Notes: generated from the letters alone by a model not told the origin. A stretch of 64,000 nt of DNA from Bosea sp. BIWAKO-01 (GCF_001748145.1 NZ_BCQA01000001.1:3622501-3686500); one strand, 5' to 3'. Shown: positions 35,701 to 44,647, counted from the stretch's first letter. Program-made: numbers and translations.

Positions 35701-36474
35701 ATGTTCATCACTTCGCCTGATCTTTCCGCCGAACACGGCATTGCGCATGCCTTCTTCACCCGCGAGGGCGGTGTATCCTCGGGCATCTACGCCTCGCTCA
35801 ATGGCGGCCTCGGTTCGGACGACGACAAGGCGCTGGTCACGGAGAACCGGGCGCGCATGGCGGCTCACCTCAAGGTCGAGCCCACGCATCTCGTCAGCGT
35901 GCACCAGGTCCATTCGGCAGATGCTGCGGTCGTCACCGGCCCGTGGCTTGGGGAGAAGCCGAGGGCCGATGCCATGGTGACCACGGCCCACGGCGTGGCG
36001 CTTGGCGTCTCCACCGCTGATTGTGGCCCCATCCTCTTCGCCGATAGCGAGGCGGGCGTCATCGGCGCCGCCCATTCTGGCTGGAAGGGGGCATTCACGG
36101 GGATTGTCGGCGCGACTGTGACCGCGATGGAGAAGCTGGGCGCGCGTCGCGAACGCATCCTGGCGGTGCTTGGGCCAACGATCAGCGCCAAGGCCTATGA
36201 GGTTGGGCCGGAATTCATCGAGCGCTTCAAGTCGGAGAATGCGACCTATGCGCGCTTCTTCCATGCCTCAGAGCATCCTGCACGCGCCATGTTCGATCTG
36301 CCTGCCTTTATCGCTTTCAAGGCACAGGAGGCCGGCATCGGCCGCTTTATCGACCTCGATCTGTGCACCTATGGCGATGAGCGGCGCTTCTTCAGCTATC
36401 GCCGGACGACGCATCGGCAGGAGCCGGACTACGGTCGATTGATCTCGGCGATCACGTTGACGCGACCGAAATAG
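35701..36474 (+). CDS. pgeF: Peptidoglycan editing factor (laccase-domain amidase)
   Basis: A 257-residue member of the DUF152/laccase-domain (YfiH) family. E. coli PgeF removes incorrectly incorporated residues from peptidoglycan precursors by hydrolysing L-Ser. Key blocks are VSVHQVHSAD, STADCGPILFAD with the metal Cys, and GAAHSGWKGAF with the metal His. CTYGDERRFFSYRR ends the domain. Older annotations call it polyphenol oxidase. It is the third gene of the lgt row. Confidence 0.93.
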   Translation: MFITSPDLSAEHGIAHAFFTREGGVSSGIYASLNGGLGSDDDKALVTENRARMAAHLKVEPTHLVSVHQVHSADAAVVTGPWLGEKPRADAMVTTAHGVALGVSTADCGPILFADSEAGVIGAAHSGWKGAFTGIVGATVTAMEKLGARRERILAVLGPTISAKAYEVGPEFIERFKSENATYARFFHASEHPARAMFDLPAFIAFKAQEAGIGRFIDLDLCTYGDERRFFSYRRTTHRQEPDYGRLISAITLTRPK

Positions 36475-36531
36475 GCCGGCTTTCGGCCGGTTCAATCTCA
36501 AGTTGCTTCGAGAAACGGCCGGAGTCATCCT

Positions 36532-36558
36532 CCCAAAGCCATGCATCATGGCTTTGGG
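36532..36558 (+). promoter_or_regulatory. Perfect hairpin over the ribosome site of the small Gly-rich gene
   Basis: A 12-bp perfect stem (36532-36543, CCCAAAGCCATG, with 36547-36558, CATGGCTTTGGG) closes a 3-base loop. The GGG of the right arm is part of the Shine-Dalgarno GGGGG at 36556-36560, four bases before ATG 36565. A folded leader would hide it. There is no T-run, so it is not a terminator for pgeF. Confidence 0.65.
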
Positions 36559-36564
36559 GGTCTC

Positions 36565-36852
36565 ATGGAACAGCTTCTGATCAACCTCGTCGCAGGCGCG
36601 CTGGGTGGCAATGCTGCGGGTAAAGCCTCGTCCAGCTTCGATCTCGGAACTCTCGGAAACACCATCGCCGGTCTGGTCGGCGGCGGCGTTCTCGGCCAGT
36701 TGGTACCCATCGTGTTGCCAGCCATCACGGCGGCCGCGGCGGGCGGTAATCTCAGCGTAGGCGGTATTCTGTCGAACCTGATCGCCGGCGGCGCCGGCGG
36801 CGCGATTCTGACCGCCATCATCGGCGCGATCAAGAACAAGGCCGCAGCCTGA
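36565..36852 (+). CDS. Small glycine-rich hydrophobic protein
   Basis: A 95-residue protein, very rich in Gly and Ala, with hydrophobic stretches (about 5-15, 28-55 and 68-90) and no signal peptide. The alternating GNAAGKA...GGGVLGQL...GGAGGAIL pattern suggests glycine-zipper packing of membrane helices. Similar short proteins occur as conserved hypotheticals in rhizobia (from memory). ATG 36565 is chosen because the upstream in-frame ATG at 36541 lies inside a hairpin stem. No function is known. The leader hairpin implies translational control. Confidence 0.7.
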   Translation: MEQLLINLVAGALGGNAAGKASSSFDLGTLGNTIAGLVGGGVLGQLVPIVLPAITAAAAGGNLSVGGILSNLIAGGAGGAILTAIIGAIKNKAAA

Positions 36853-36960
36853 GTTTCACAGTGCCGACGTCGCGCAGCTCGCGCGGCGTCGGCAGCTTGC
36901 CGGTTCAACGAGCGGGGCCGCCTTTCCGCTCATCGTCTTGCAGATGACGTGGGTGGTGCG

Positions 36961-37716
36961 TCAGGTCACGATATCAGGGGTTCGCCAGGCCAGGTGCTGG
37001 CCGTTGTCGACGGCGATCATTTGCCCCGTGACCGATCGGGCGCGGGCGAGATAGAGCACCGCCCCGGCGATATCTGCCGCGTCGACCTTCCTTTGCAGCA
37101 GCGATCCCGCGGCCTCGCGCGCGAGCAAGGCCTCGCCGTCCTGCGGATTCGGAAAGGTCGGCCCTGGTCCGACGGCGTTCACGCGAATCCGCGGCGCCAG
37201 CGCCTGCGCCATGGTGGTCGTTGCCGTGAGAAGCGCCGACTTGGTCAAGGTATAGGAGTAATATTGCGGCGTCGGCTTCCAGACCCGCTGGTCGATGATG
37301 TTGACGATGCAGCCTTCGCGATCCGCCGGAAGATGGTTGGCCATCGCGCCGGCGAGCACCGAGGGCGCGCGCAGATTGGTCGAGAACTGCCGGTTCCAGG
37401 TCGGCACGTCGATCGTGCGGATGTCGTCGACCAGAAAACTGGAGGCGCTGTTGACCAGCAGGGTCACCGGGCCAAGTGCTGCTTCGGCCGCCGGAATGAT
37501 GGTGTCGACGGCCGCGGGATCGGCCAGGTCGGCAGCGATGGCGATTGCCTGACCGCCCCGACCGCGCACGTCCGCTGCGAGCGCTTCGGCCTCGACCTGC
37601 GATGTGCGGTAGTGGATCGCAACCGCGTAGCCCGCATCCGCAAGGTGCTCGACGATGGCGCGTCCAATCCGGCGGGCTCCACCGGTGACGAGCGCGACCT
37701 CAGCCATTGCGTGCAT
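36961..37716 (-). CDS. SDR oxidoreductase, pteridine-reductase (FolM)-like
   Basis: A 251-residue short-chain dehydrogenase. The cofactor motif TGGARRIG (with Arg in the TGxxxRxG position) is the signature of pteridine reductases and FolM, which favour NADPH and reduce dihydrobiopterin- or dihydromonapterin-like substrates. The catalytic Tyr and Lys are in YSYTLTKSAL. VNSASSF replaces the usual NNAG, again as in FolM. ATG 37716 or 37707 could be the start; both overlap the 3' end of the glycosyltransferase gene. The substrate is inference. Confidence 0.88.
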   Translation of the reverse strand: MHAMAEVALVTGGARRIGRAIVEHLADAGYAVAIHYRTSQVEAEALAADVRGRGGQAIAIAADLADPAAVDTIIPAAEAALGPVTLLVNSASSFLVDDIRTIDVPTWNRQFSTNLRAPSVLAGAMANHLPADREGCIVNIIDQRVWKPTPQYYSYTLTKSALLTATTTMAQALAPRIRVNAVGPGPTFPNPQDGEALLAREAAGSLLQRKVDAADIAGAVLYLARARSVTGQMIAVDNGQHLAWRTPDIVT

Positions 37717-38530
37717 CTCTATCGGAGTGACGCTTGAGGCGCCGTTCCCAATGTTTCGCTGCGCGCAAGTAGCGGTAGAATGCGTAGTTCATCGCTGTCA
37801 TGAAGCCATAGACACCGCGCAGGGCGTGACGCCGGCCGATATAGGCCTTGACGAAATTGGCCGGGAACTCGGCGACCAGCCGGAATACCGAAAGGGTCTC
37901 GCCGCGCTTGTCGAGATCGTCGGCCTGAGCGTCGCTGTAGTTATTCAATTTCGCCATCTGCTCGCCAAGCGAACGCACGGAGTAATGATGCACCGTGCCC
38001 TTCAGCCTGCCGATGCGGGCATCCGGGGAGAGATCGACGCGGTCGTGGACCGGCGACGGCGAGTAGCGTCCCTTATCCTTCCGGTAGAGCCGTACCGGCG
38101 ACAAGGCATAGGTGAAACGATGCGGCGCGCGCTCGCCAGGGAAAATCTCGGCGATGCGGGTCCGGTAGGCATCCGCCGGTGGATCGCCATGAGCAAAGAG
38201 CGCTGCAATCTCGACGGCCATCTCCCTGGGCACGACTTCGTCCGCGTCCAGGTTCAGAAGCCAAGTATAGCGGCACTGGTCTTCCCCGAAGCGCTTTTGC
38301 TGACCGTAACCCGGCCAGGCATTGAAGATCACGCGGGCGCCGCATTGCTCGGCGATTGTCTGCGTACCATCGGTCGACCCTGAATCGATCACGACGATGT
38401 CATCGCTCAGCTCTCGCACGGCCGCGATGGTACGACCGATTCTGTCGGCTTCATCCCGAGCAATTATGAATATAGAAAGCGGCGGCACCGATCTGGTCCA
38501 TTCCGTGATTGGGCTGCAAGGCTTAAGCAC
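37700..38530 (-). CDS. Family 2 glycosyltransferase (WaaE/KdtX-like)
   Basis: A GT2 glycosyltransferase (up to 276 aa). The N-terminal domain has SIFIIARDEADRIGRTIAAV, VVIDSGSTDGT and the metal-binding NLDADE (a DxD-type motif). AFYRYLRAAKHWERR near the C-terminus suggests association with the membrane face. It resembles the WaaE/KdtX enzymes of lipopolysaccharide core synthesis. The longest frame starts with GTG 38530, but GTG 38488 gives an N-terminus closer to relatives, and neither has a strong ribosome site. It overlaps the downstream SDR gene. Confidence 0.88.
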   Translation of the reverse strand: MLKPCSPITEWTRSVPPLSIFIIARDEADRIGRTIAAVRELSDDIVVIDSGSTDGTQTIAEQCGARVIFNAWPGYGQQKRFGEDQCRYTWLLNLDADEVVPREMAVEIAALFAHGDPPADAYRTRIAEIFPGERAPHRFTYALSPVRLYRKDKGRYSPSPVHDRVDLSPDARIGRLKGTVHHYSVRSLGEQMAKLNNYSDAQADDLDKRGETLSVFRLVAEFPANFVKAYIGRRHALRGVYGFMTAMNYAFYRYLRAAKHWERRLKRHSDRDARNG

Positions 38531-38862
38531 GCAAGCTCAGAACGAGCAAGCGAAGGGCAGTGCCAGATTGTGGCCGCATTTTGTCTGGAACCTTAGGATA
38601 AGTCGCGCGTTCCCTGCTTGCTTCCACTATATGGTCAACACGTTGTTAGTATTCGGTTTACCATTCACAGTGGCTTAATAATAATTAACGCGCGTTGAAC
38701 AATTGGTCTTAGTCATCCCCATTCGTGCCGCATTTTTGCCGCGGTCTGCAATGTACCTGTGCTTTAGCCGCAACAGACATCGACGCCATTGCGGGCTATA
38801 AAGGCGTCATCGACATCACCGCCGGGCCACGCCGGCACCAGCGACGACTAAAGGAGTCAAAA
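38531..38862. other. AT-rich leader and promoter region of the outer-membrane protein gene
   Basis: This 332-base gap between divergent genes holds no convincing ORF. Bases 38620-38710 are unusually AT-rich for this genome, with runs such as TTAATAATAATTAA, and include the palindrome AACGCGCGTT at 38687-38696. Long 5' leaders are common for abundant outer-membrane proteins, and this one ends in an AAGGAG ribosome site at 38851-38856. No clear sRNA was recognised. Confidence 0.6.
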
Positions 38863-39558
38863 ATGAAGAAGTACCTGCTTACGAGCGTCGCGGCCCTCGG
38901 CCTCGTCGTTGCCGGCGCCGCCTCCGCTGCCGACCTGCCGTCCCGCAAGGGTCCGGTTGCCGCCCCGATCTATCTGCCGCCGGTGTTCACCTGGACCGGC
39001 TTCTACGTCGGTGCCAACGCCGGTTATGCTTGGGGTCAGATCGACTCGACCACGGGCGCTTTCGTCAACAACCTCGGCAACTTCAGCGATCCCGATGGTT
39101 TCACCGGTGGCGCGCAGATCGGCTACAACTATCAGATCGGCCAGTGGGTCCTCGGCGCTGAAGCCGATTTCCAGGGCGCTGATCTGAAGTCGACCTCCTT
39201 CAACACGGTCAACAACCTCCGCGCCTCGAGCGAGATCAACTGGTTCGGCACCGTTCGTGCCCGCGTCGGTTACTCCTTCGACCGGTTCCTGCCGTACCTC
39301 ACCGGCGGTTTCGCTTACGGCAACGTGAAGAACCAGATCTCCAACGGCGTGTTCGCTGGCAGCAACGACAACACCCAGTACGGCTGGACCGTCGGTGGTG
39401 GTCTTGAGTACGCCTTCACCAACAACCTGACGGCGAAGCTCGAGTATCTCTACGTCGACCTCGACAAGGAGTCGTTCAACGTTCCCGGCGGCACCTTCAC
39501 CTCGAAGGTTGAGACCAAGTTCTCGGTCGTCCGCGCTGGCCTGAACTACAAGTTCTAG
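38863..39558 (+). CDS. Omp25/31-type outer-membrane beta-barrel protein
   Basis: A 231-residue outer-membrane porin-like protein. A signal peptide ends ...ASAADLP, and the mature start ADLPSRK, then FTWTGFYVGANAGYAWG, is typical of Brucella Omp25/Omp31 relatives. Eight beta strands of an OmpA-like barrel alternate, and the chain ends in Phe (NYKF), the signal for outer-membrane assembly. Codon use looks highly biased and even, and the gene has a strong AAGGAG ribosome site and a strong terminator, so expression is likely high. Confidence 0.92.
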   Translation: MKKYLLTSVAALGLVVAGAASAADLPSRKGPVAAPIYLPPVFTWTGFYVGANAGYAWGQIDSTTGAFVNNLGNFSDPDGFTGGAQIGYNYQIGQWVLGAEADFQGADLKSTSFNTVNNLRASSEINWFGTVRARVGYSFDRFLPYLTGGFAYGNVKNQISNGVFAGSNDNTQYGWTVGGGLEYAFTNNLTAKLEYLYVDLDKESFNVPGGTFTSKVETKFSVVRAGLNYKF

Positions 39559-39585
39559 TCCGATCCCCTCGCGGGGCTCAGAATG

Positions 39586-39616
39586 AACCCGGTGGCTTCG
39601 GCCACCGGGTTTTTTG
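39586..39616 (+). terminator. Rho-independent terminator of the outer-membrane protein gene
   Basis: An 11-bp stem (39586-39596 with 39601-39611, AACCCGGTGGC) has a TTCG tetraloop and is followed by a run of T. It lies 27 bases after the stop. The convergent GST gene ends 25 bases further on. Confidence 0.95.
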
Positions 39617-39641
39617 TTGTGCGAGACAAGCTCGGAGCCGG

Positions 39642-40244
39642 TCAGCCCTTGAAGCGGGTGGTTTCGAAGGAGGGTACCCTCGCCGCGAAATCGTCGAGCC
39701 AGGCGACCAGCTTGGGGTGAGCCGCCCGCCACGTTCCGTCGAAGCGCAGATCGAGATAGCCTAGCGCACAGGCCAGTGCGATTTCACCGATGCGGGGTTT
39801 GCCAGACCAGGCTGGCGGCGCTGCCTCAAGTGTGGCGAGCGCCCGCGCGACCTTGCCGGCCTGATTCTCAACCCAGGCCGCATTCCGCATCTCGGGCGTC
39901 CTGAACCGGCCCTCATAGACCTGAAGCAGCGCCGCATCGCAGATACCGTCCGCCAGCGCCTGCAGGCGCAACTGCGCAAAGCGCGCTTCACCTGGCGGGA
40001 TCAGGCCGCCACCGGCGAGATGATCGAGGTACTCGGCAATGACGCGGGAATCGAAGAGTGTCGATCCGTCCTCGAGCACCAGCGCCGGAATCTTTCCGAG
40101 CGGGTTCTGGGCGCGCAACGTGTCCTTGGGATCGGTCGTGTCCGCGGCAACGATCTCGATGCGATCCAAGAGATCGAGTTCACAGGCCGCGATTTTGACC
40201 TTGCGGCCGAAGGGAGAGGCGGGGGAGGTGCGCAAGGTCAGCAT
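39642..40244 (-). CDS. Glutathione S-transferase family protein
   Basis: A 200-residue GST. The N-terminal domain has LRTSPASPFGRKVKIAACE with the catalytic Ser region, NPLGKIPALV with the cis-Pro, and DSRVIAEYLD. The helical C-terminal domain has RIGEIALACALGYLDLRF. It probably belongs to the beta/zeta-like bacterial GSTs used in detoxification. It is unrelated in detail to the GST at 22240-22863. rlmJ lies upstream on the same strand at 29 bases. Confidence 0.9.
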   Translation of the reverse strand: MLTLRTSPASPFGRKVKIAACELDLLDRIEIVAADTTDPKDTLRAQNPLGKIPALVLEDGSTLFDSRVIAEYLDHLAGGGLIPPGEARFAQLRLQALADGICDAALLQVYEGRFRTPEMRNAAWVENQAGKVARALATLEAAPPAWSGKPRIGEIALACALGYLDLRFDGTWRAAHPKLVAWLDDFAARVPSFETTRFKG

Positions 40245-40273
40245 CGGTCATATTCCGGTCAGTTCTGGAGATC

Positions 40274-41125
40274 TCAGCCGTCCGGGCGGATCGGCTCGCA
40301 AAGGTAGCGCGGCCGCGGGCCTTGCGCGAGGCGTTCGCATAATGCCGGCAACAGGAGGAGGGCCTCCTCTGCCAGTTTCCAGGGCGGATTGACCACAAGC
40401 AGGCCGGTGGCTCCGAGGCCGCCTGCAGCTTCGGGGCGATCGACATCGATCTCGAGCCTGAGCAGGCGGCCGATGCCGGCATCCTCGATCGAATTCACGA
40501 GGCCGTCGGCGGCCCGGCGCTCCTTGACCGGATACCAGAGCGCATAGATGCCAGTCGGCCATTTCCGGTGCGCGGCGATGAACTCGGTCGCCATCGTCGT
40601 GAATTCGTCCTTCTCCTCGAAGGGCGGGTCGATCAGCACAAGCCCGCGCCGTTCCTTCGGCGGGACATTGGCGCGCAGCGCCGTCCAGCCATCGATCGCA
40701 AGCGTCTTGCAACGCGAATCGCGACCGAGCGCGGCAGTGAGCTTCTTGTAAGTGGTTGGATGGAGTTCGGCGGCGATAAGCCGATCCTCCGCCCGCATGG
40801 CGTGTCGACAGAGCCAGGGCGAGCCGGGATAGCTGCCGGTGCCATGGCGTTCCCGGGCGGTCGCGACAGCTTCGCGCCACGGTGCCAGCAACGTCTCCAC
40901 GCTGGAGGCGAGCGGCGACTGGTCGAGCCGGGCGACGCCGTCCTTCCATTCATGTGTGCGCAGCGCTTCCTCCGAGCCGAGATCGTAACGGCCGGCACCG
41001 GCATGAGTGTCGATGACGCGATAGGGCGTATCCTTGGCGCCGAGATGGGTCAGGATGCGCATCAGCACGACATGCTTGAGGATGTCGGCGAAATTTCCGG
41101 CGTGGAAGCTGTGATGGTAATTCAT
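40274..41125 (-). CDS. rlmJ: 23S rRNA (adenine(2030)-N6)-methyltransferase
   Basis: RlmJ (283 aa) methylates A2030 of 23S rRNA. The N-terminal NYHHSFHAGNFADILKH block is diagnostic. THAGAGRYDL is the SAM-binding motif I, and VLIDPPFEEKDEF holds the catalytic DPPF. ATG 41125 starts at the conserved Met. Full length. The neighbours on the same strand are a GST downstream and RNase T2 upstream. Confidence 0.96.
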   Translation of the reverse strand: MNYHHSFHAGNFADILKHVVLMRILTHLGAKDTPYRVIDTHAGAGRYDLGSEEALRTHEWKDGVARLDQSPLASSVETLLAPWREAVATARERHGTGSYPGSPWLCRHAMRAEDRLIAAELHPTTYKKLTAALGRDSRCKTLAIDGWTALRANVPPKERRGLVLIDPPFEEKDEFTTMATEFIAAHRKWPTGIYALWYPVKERRAADGLVNSIEDAGIGRLLRLEIDVDRPEAAGGLGATGLLVVNPPWKLAEEALLLLPALCERLAQGPRPRYLCEPIRPDG

Positions 41126-41156
41126 GAAGCGGTCTTAGCCGCCTCGCAGCGCTCTG

Positions 41157-41828
41157 TCAGCGTTGAGCCTTCACGGTGATGTCGCGCGTGCGGCAGCCGG
41201 AGCGGTCGACCTCCTGGCAGGTGCGGAAATTGCGCAGGTCCTTGCTGAAGCAGATCCTCACCTCCTGCAGCACGCCGCGTTTGCAGGCGATCGACATCAT
41301 GTCGCTGCGCAGGCCTGGATTCGCGGCGGCGAAGGCGCGCTCGAGGTCGATCGCGCTCCAGTTCTGATCGCGATCCGCCTTCTGCAGCGGCGGGGGGATC
41401 GTCACCTTCTGGCGGGCGCGCCGGACATCCGAAAAATAGTCGTTCGGGCTCGAGCCCGAACAGGTGCCGTGCTTGCGCCATTCGTAGCGGGCAAGCCCCT
41501 CGGACGGGAACAGGCCGTCGGCCTGGTCGAGAGCGATGCGAGAAGGCGTGCGGCCGGTCGGTCCGCAATCGGTGGGGTAGCCGCGCTCGTTCTGCGGCCA
41601 GAGGCCATGCACGACGAAGCCGAGATTGGAGCCGCTCTCGCATTGCTCGCGGGCGCGCCCGCGTCCGCCGTCCAGTTCGCAGAAGCCTGGCGACCATGAC
41701 AGGGCGAGAACGTAGAAGTCGAAATCACCGGGAACGCCGCCACGGCCATATTGCCCCTGCGCTTGTGCGCCCGGAGCCATAAGGCCTAACAGCGCCAGCA
41801 TCGAGAGCCAGGCGCGCACGAGTCTCAC
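41157..41828 (-). CDS. Ribonuclease T2
   Basis: A 223-residue exported ribonuclease. A signal peptide (about 1-23, ending AQA) is followed by FYVLALSWSPGFCE. Both catalytic His motifs are present: FVVHGLWPQ (CAS I) and YEWRKHGTC (CAS II). Several cysteines should form disulfides in the periplasm. It cleaves single-stranded RNA with little base preference and may degrade periplasmic or external RNA for phosphate and nucleosides. Confidence 0.95.
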   Translation of the reverse strand: MRLVRAWLSMLALLGLMAPGAQAQGQYGRGGVPGDFDFYVLALSWSPGFCELDGGRGRAREQCESGSNLGFVVHGLWPQNERGYPTDCGPTGRTPSRIALDQADGLFPSEGLARYEWRKHGTCSGSSPNDYFSDVRRARQKVTIPPPLQKADRDQNWSAIDLERAFAAANPGLRSDMMSIACKRGVLQEVRICFSKDLRNFRTCQEVDRSGCRTRDITVKAQR

Positions 41829-41837
41829 GGCTCGATG

Positions 41838-42311
41838 CTACCTTTCGGGGCCGGGCCGGGCCATCTGGCAATTGGGCGCGTAGGAAAGGCCCCGATCGAG
41901 GCCATTGACGCACCAATTGACGTTCCAGGTGTAGCCGAAGAGGCCCAGGTTCTCGCGGACGGAATAGTCGATGCGGTGCAGAGAGCCGTCATTCAACGCG
42001 ATCCGCCCAGTGCAGAAGCGGCGCGGGATGAAATCGTCGCCCCAAGGCCGGAAGCCGATGGGCCGGATGCGATCATAGGCGACCGCCTGCAGCGGCCCCC
42101 AGAATTTGGCCTCACGCGAGTTGAACCAGCTTGTGATCTCGCTGAGGACGGCGGGGTCCTCACAGGCTGGCAGGTTGCCGTACATCGGAATGATCCGTGC
42201 CTCCGCCCGATCTGCCGGGTCGACATAGCGACGGCTCGTGGCCTCGACGCTGATGGTCGCAGCAAGGCAAGTCGCTGCAACGAGGGTGATCTTCAGCAGG
42301 GCGCGGCGCAT
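41838..42311 (-). CDS. Exported protein of unknown function
   Basis: A 157-residue predicted periplasmic protein. An N-terminal signal peptide (RRALLKITLVAATCLAAT) is followed by YGNLPACEDPAVLSEITSWFNSREAKFW and a C-terminal domain with four cysteines (RFCTGRIALNDGSLHRIDYSV, then NVNWCVNGLDRGLSYAPNCQM). Such Cys spacing suggests two disulfides. Similar short proteins occur in rhizobia as conserved hypotheticals (from memory). ATG 42311 begins the signal peptide; longer frames are antisense to spacer. The function is unknown. RNase T2 is immediately downstream. Confidence 0.78.
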   Translation of the reverse strand: MRRALLKITLVAATCLAATISVEATSRRYVDPADRAEARIIPMYGNLPACEDPAVLSEITSWFNSREAKFWGPLQAVAYDRIRPIGFRPWGDDFIPRRFCTGRIALNDGSLHRIDYSVRENLGLFGYTWNVNWCVNGLDRGLSYAPNCQMARPGPER

Positions 42312-42456
42312 GGGGCAAGCCTCGTGCAGGCTGGGTGAATCTGATGCCGCACGATGACGTTCGGACGGGGGAGGGTCAAGGTGATTGGCGCCAGTGAAGG
42401 GCAGCCGGACCGAGACTGTGTCATTTTCGATCCGGCTGCGGCGGGTGATCCGCTGC

Positions 42457-43587
42457 TCAGAAGGAGGCCTCCAGCATCGCGACATAATCGGTGGCAGCCG
42501 CCGCGCGCGGGTTGCTTGCCGTCGAGTGATCCTTGACCGCAGCTTCGGCGATGGCCGGGACGACGCTGCGCGGGACGCCCATTTGCGTGAGCGAGGCCGG
42601 CATGCCGAGGCGCTGGCTCACGTCGGCGATCCAGTTGGCGAGGTCAGTGTCGGGGGCGAGATCGAGCGCGCGGCGGATCTCCATGTATTTCAGGCCGCAT
42701 TCCGGCTCGTTGAAGCGCAGCACCGCCGGCAGCAATACGGCGTTCAGCGTGCCGTGGTGAAGCGAAATGTCCTTGAGGCCGCCAAGCGGGTGGGAGAGCG
42801 CATGCACTGCGCCGAGGCCCTTCTGGAAGGTCAGGCCGCCCTGAAGTGCCGCCATCATCATCTCCTTGCGGGCTTCGCGATCGGATCCATCCGTCACGGC
42901 ACGCTCGATATGTGCGACTGCGCGCTTCAGCCCGTCGAGTGCGATCGCCTCGGCGGGCGGGTTCTCGCGCGGGCTGAGATAGGTCTCGATGCAATGGGTG
43001 ATCGCATCCATGCCGGTTGCGGCGGTAAGCCAGGCAGGCAGGGCAAGCGTGAGCTCGGGGTCGCAGATCGCGAGCCTTGGAATCAGATGTGGCGAGATGA
43101 AGCCGAGCTTGCGTCCATCCTTCAGGGTGATCAGCGCGGCGCGCCCGACTTCGCTGCCGGTGCCCGAGGTGGTGGGGATCGCGATCACCGGCGCGACGGC
43201 CGCGGTCACTTTCGGAATGCCGCCGAGGATCGCCGCATAGGTTTCGAGTGGTCCATCATGACCTGCGAGCAGCGCCACGCCCTTGGCCAGATCGATTGGC
43301 GAGCCGCCGCCAATGGCGACAAGCCCGTCGCATCGGCCTTCGCGATAGAGCGCCAGTGCTGCGAGCACAGCCTCCTCTGTCGGGTTGGTCGGCGTGGCAT
43401 CGAAGATCGGGGCGGCCTGCAAGGCTGGAGAATGCGCCCGAAGCGTGCCGACGAGACCGACAGCGACGACGCCCCTGTCCGCAATGATCAGCGGCTTGCG
43501 CATACCCAGCGCGGTGAGATCGGCATCGATGCCGGCGACCTCGCCGAAGCCGAACCGGGTCGTGGTGAGATAGGTGATCAGGGCCAT
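42457..43587 (-). CDS. Iron-containing alcohol dehydrogenase
   Basis: A 376-residue group III (iron-dependent) alcohol dehydrogenase. The NAD site is GGGSPIDLAKG, and the metal ligands lie in GMDAITHCIETY (Asp and His) and HALSHPLGGLKDISLHHG (two His). PTTSGTGSEV is typical. Family members reduce aldehydes or act as maleylacetate reductases; this one is too general to assign. ATG 43587 is preferred over a GTG at 43599. The adjacent EamA gene is upstream on the same strand, 170 bases away. Confidence 0.92.
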   Translation of the reverse strand: MALITYLTTTRFGFGEVAGIDADLTALGMRKPLIIADRGVVAVGLVGTLRAHSPALQAAPIFDATPTNPTEEAVLAALALYREGRCDGLVAIGGGSPIDLAKGVALLAGHDGPLETYAAILGGIPKVTAAVAPVIAIPTTSGTGSEVGRAALITLKDGRKLGFISPHLIPRLAICDPELTLALPAWLTAATGMDAITHCIETYLSPRENPPAEAIALDGLKRAVAHIERAVTDGSDREARKEMMMAALQGGLTFQKGLGAVHALSHPLGGLKDISLHHGTLNAVLLPAVLRFNEPECGLKYMEIRRALDLAPDTDLANWIADVSQRLGMPASLTQMGVPRSVVPAIAEAAVKDHSTASNPRAAAATDYVAMLEASF

Positions 43588-43759
43588 GGGCGTCCTCACG
43601 GGGTGGCCTCGTCTCGTCTAGCGGCTCGGCCTCATTGAGATGAACCCTTGGTGTGGCATGGCCACCGACGGGCGTCGACTGCCGCGTCCGCGCGGGGAGG
43701 GCGAGGCGAATGCATGAGAATTTCCGGGACCTGCCTCGTCGGCGGGAGCGCGTCGCGCC

Positions 43760-44647
43760 TCAGGGCGGGTCGAGCATCTCGGTGGTCTTTCCCGCCCGCC
43801 GCTCAAGTACGAGCAGGGCGAGGCCGGCAACAACGATAAGGCCTGAGCCGATCAGCATCGAGAGCGACGGCCAGTCGCCAAAGATGAACCAGCCGAAGAT
43901 CAGGGCCCAGACGATCAGCGTATACTGATAGGGCACGACGACAGAGGCCTCCGCCAGCTTGAGCGAACGTGTGACGCAGAGATGCGCGGCCATGGCGACG
44001 ATGCCGAGCAGGCCGAGCAGGCCGATATGGGCGAGGCTCGGCGTCGTCCAGCCGAAGGGCAGCAGGATCAGCCCCATGACAAAGGCGCCCAGCGTTTGCC
44101 AGGCGACGAGCGTCACATCCGGCGTGCCGCGCAATTGGCGGGCCATGATCATCATGGCCGCGAAGGAGACGCTGCCGACAAGAGCGATGATGGCGGGAAG
44201 GGTCAGGCTCTGGCCGGACGGATTCAGCGCAACGGCGACGCCGATGAAGCCGACGACGACGGCCAGCCAGCGCCCGGCATCGACGCGTTCTCCGAGCAGC
44301 AGCGCAGCCAGGATCACCGCCCAGACCGGAGCGGCGAGCCAGAGCGTCATGGTGTCGGCCAAAGGCAGGTAGGATACCGCCCAGTAGAACAGCGCAACTT
44401 CGCAGGAGCCAAGCGTCACGCGCAGCACCTGCAGCCACGGCCGCTCCGGGCGCAATGTGCGACCAATGCCCTGCTTCACCACGAACGGGGCGATCACGAT
44501 CAGCGCTGCGACGCTCCGCAGCAGCACCACCTGGCCGACCGTATAGGTTGCGACCAGCCATTTCCCCAGCACGTCATTCACGGAGAACAGCAGGATGCCG
44601 AGCAGCATCATGGTGATGCCGGTCAGGGTGGCGCTTTTCGTGGGCAT
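43760..44647 (-). CDS. EamA/DMT-family transporter
   Basis: A 295-residue membrane protein with ten hydrophobic helices and two EamA repeats (about 10-140 and 150-280). GVALNPSGQSLTLPAI lies between the repeats, and LGEAS-like segments are replaced by LLGERVDAGRW and LAEASVVVPYQY, which are usual positions. The C-terminus ends in a basic tail, RRAGKTTEMLD. DMT transporters export metabolites or amino acids; the substrate is unknown. It is divergent from an ArsR gene, but control by it is not implied. Confidence 0.9.
   Translation of the reverse strand: MPTKSATLTGITMMLLGILLFSVNDVLGKWLVATYTVGQVVLLRSVAALIVIAPFVVKQGIGRTLRPERPWLQVLRVTLGSCEVALFYWAVSYLPLADTMTLWLAAPVWAVILAALLLGERVDAGRWLAVVVGFIGVAVALNPSGQSLTLPAIIALVGSVSFAAMMIMARQLRGTPDVTLVAWQTLGAFVMGLILLPFGWTTPSLAHIGLLGLLGIVAMAAHLCVTRSLKLAEASVVVPYQYTLIVWALIFGWFIFGDWPSLSMLIGSGLIVVAGLALLVLERRAGKTTEMLDPP

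Noticed and set aside
42312..42456. N-terminal extension of the exported protein up to 42485
   Set aside because: The extra 58 codons lack a ribosome site, precede a clear signal peptide and run into the alcohol dehydrogenase gene end.
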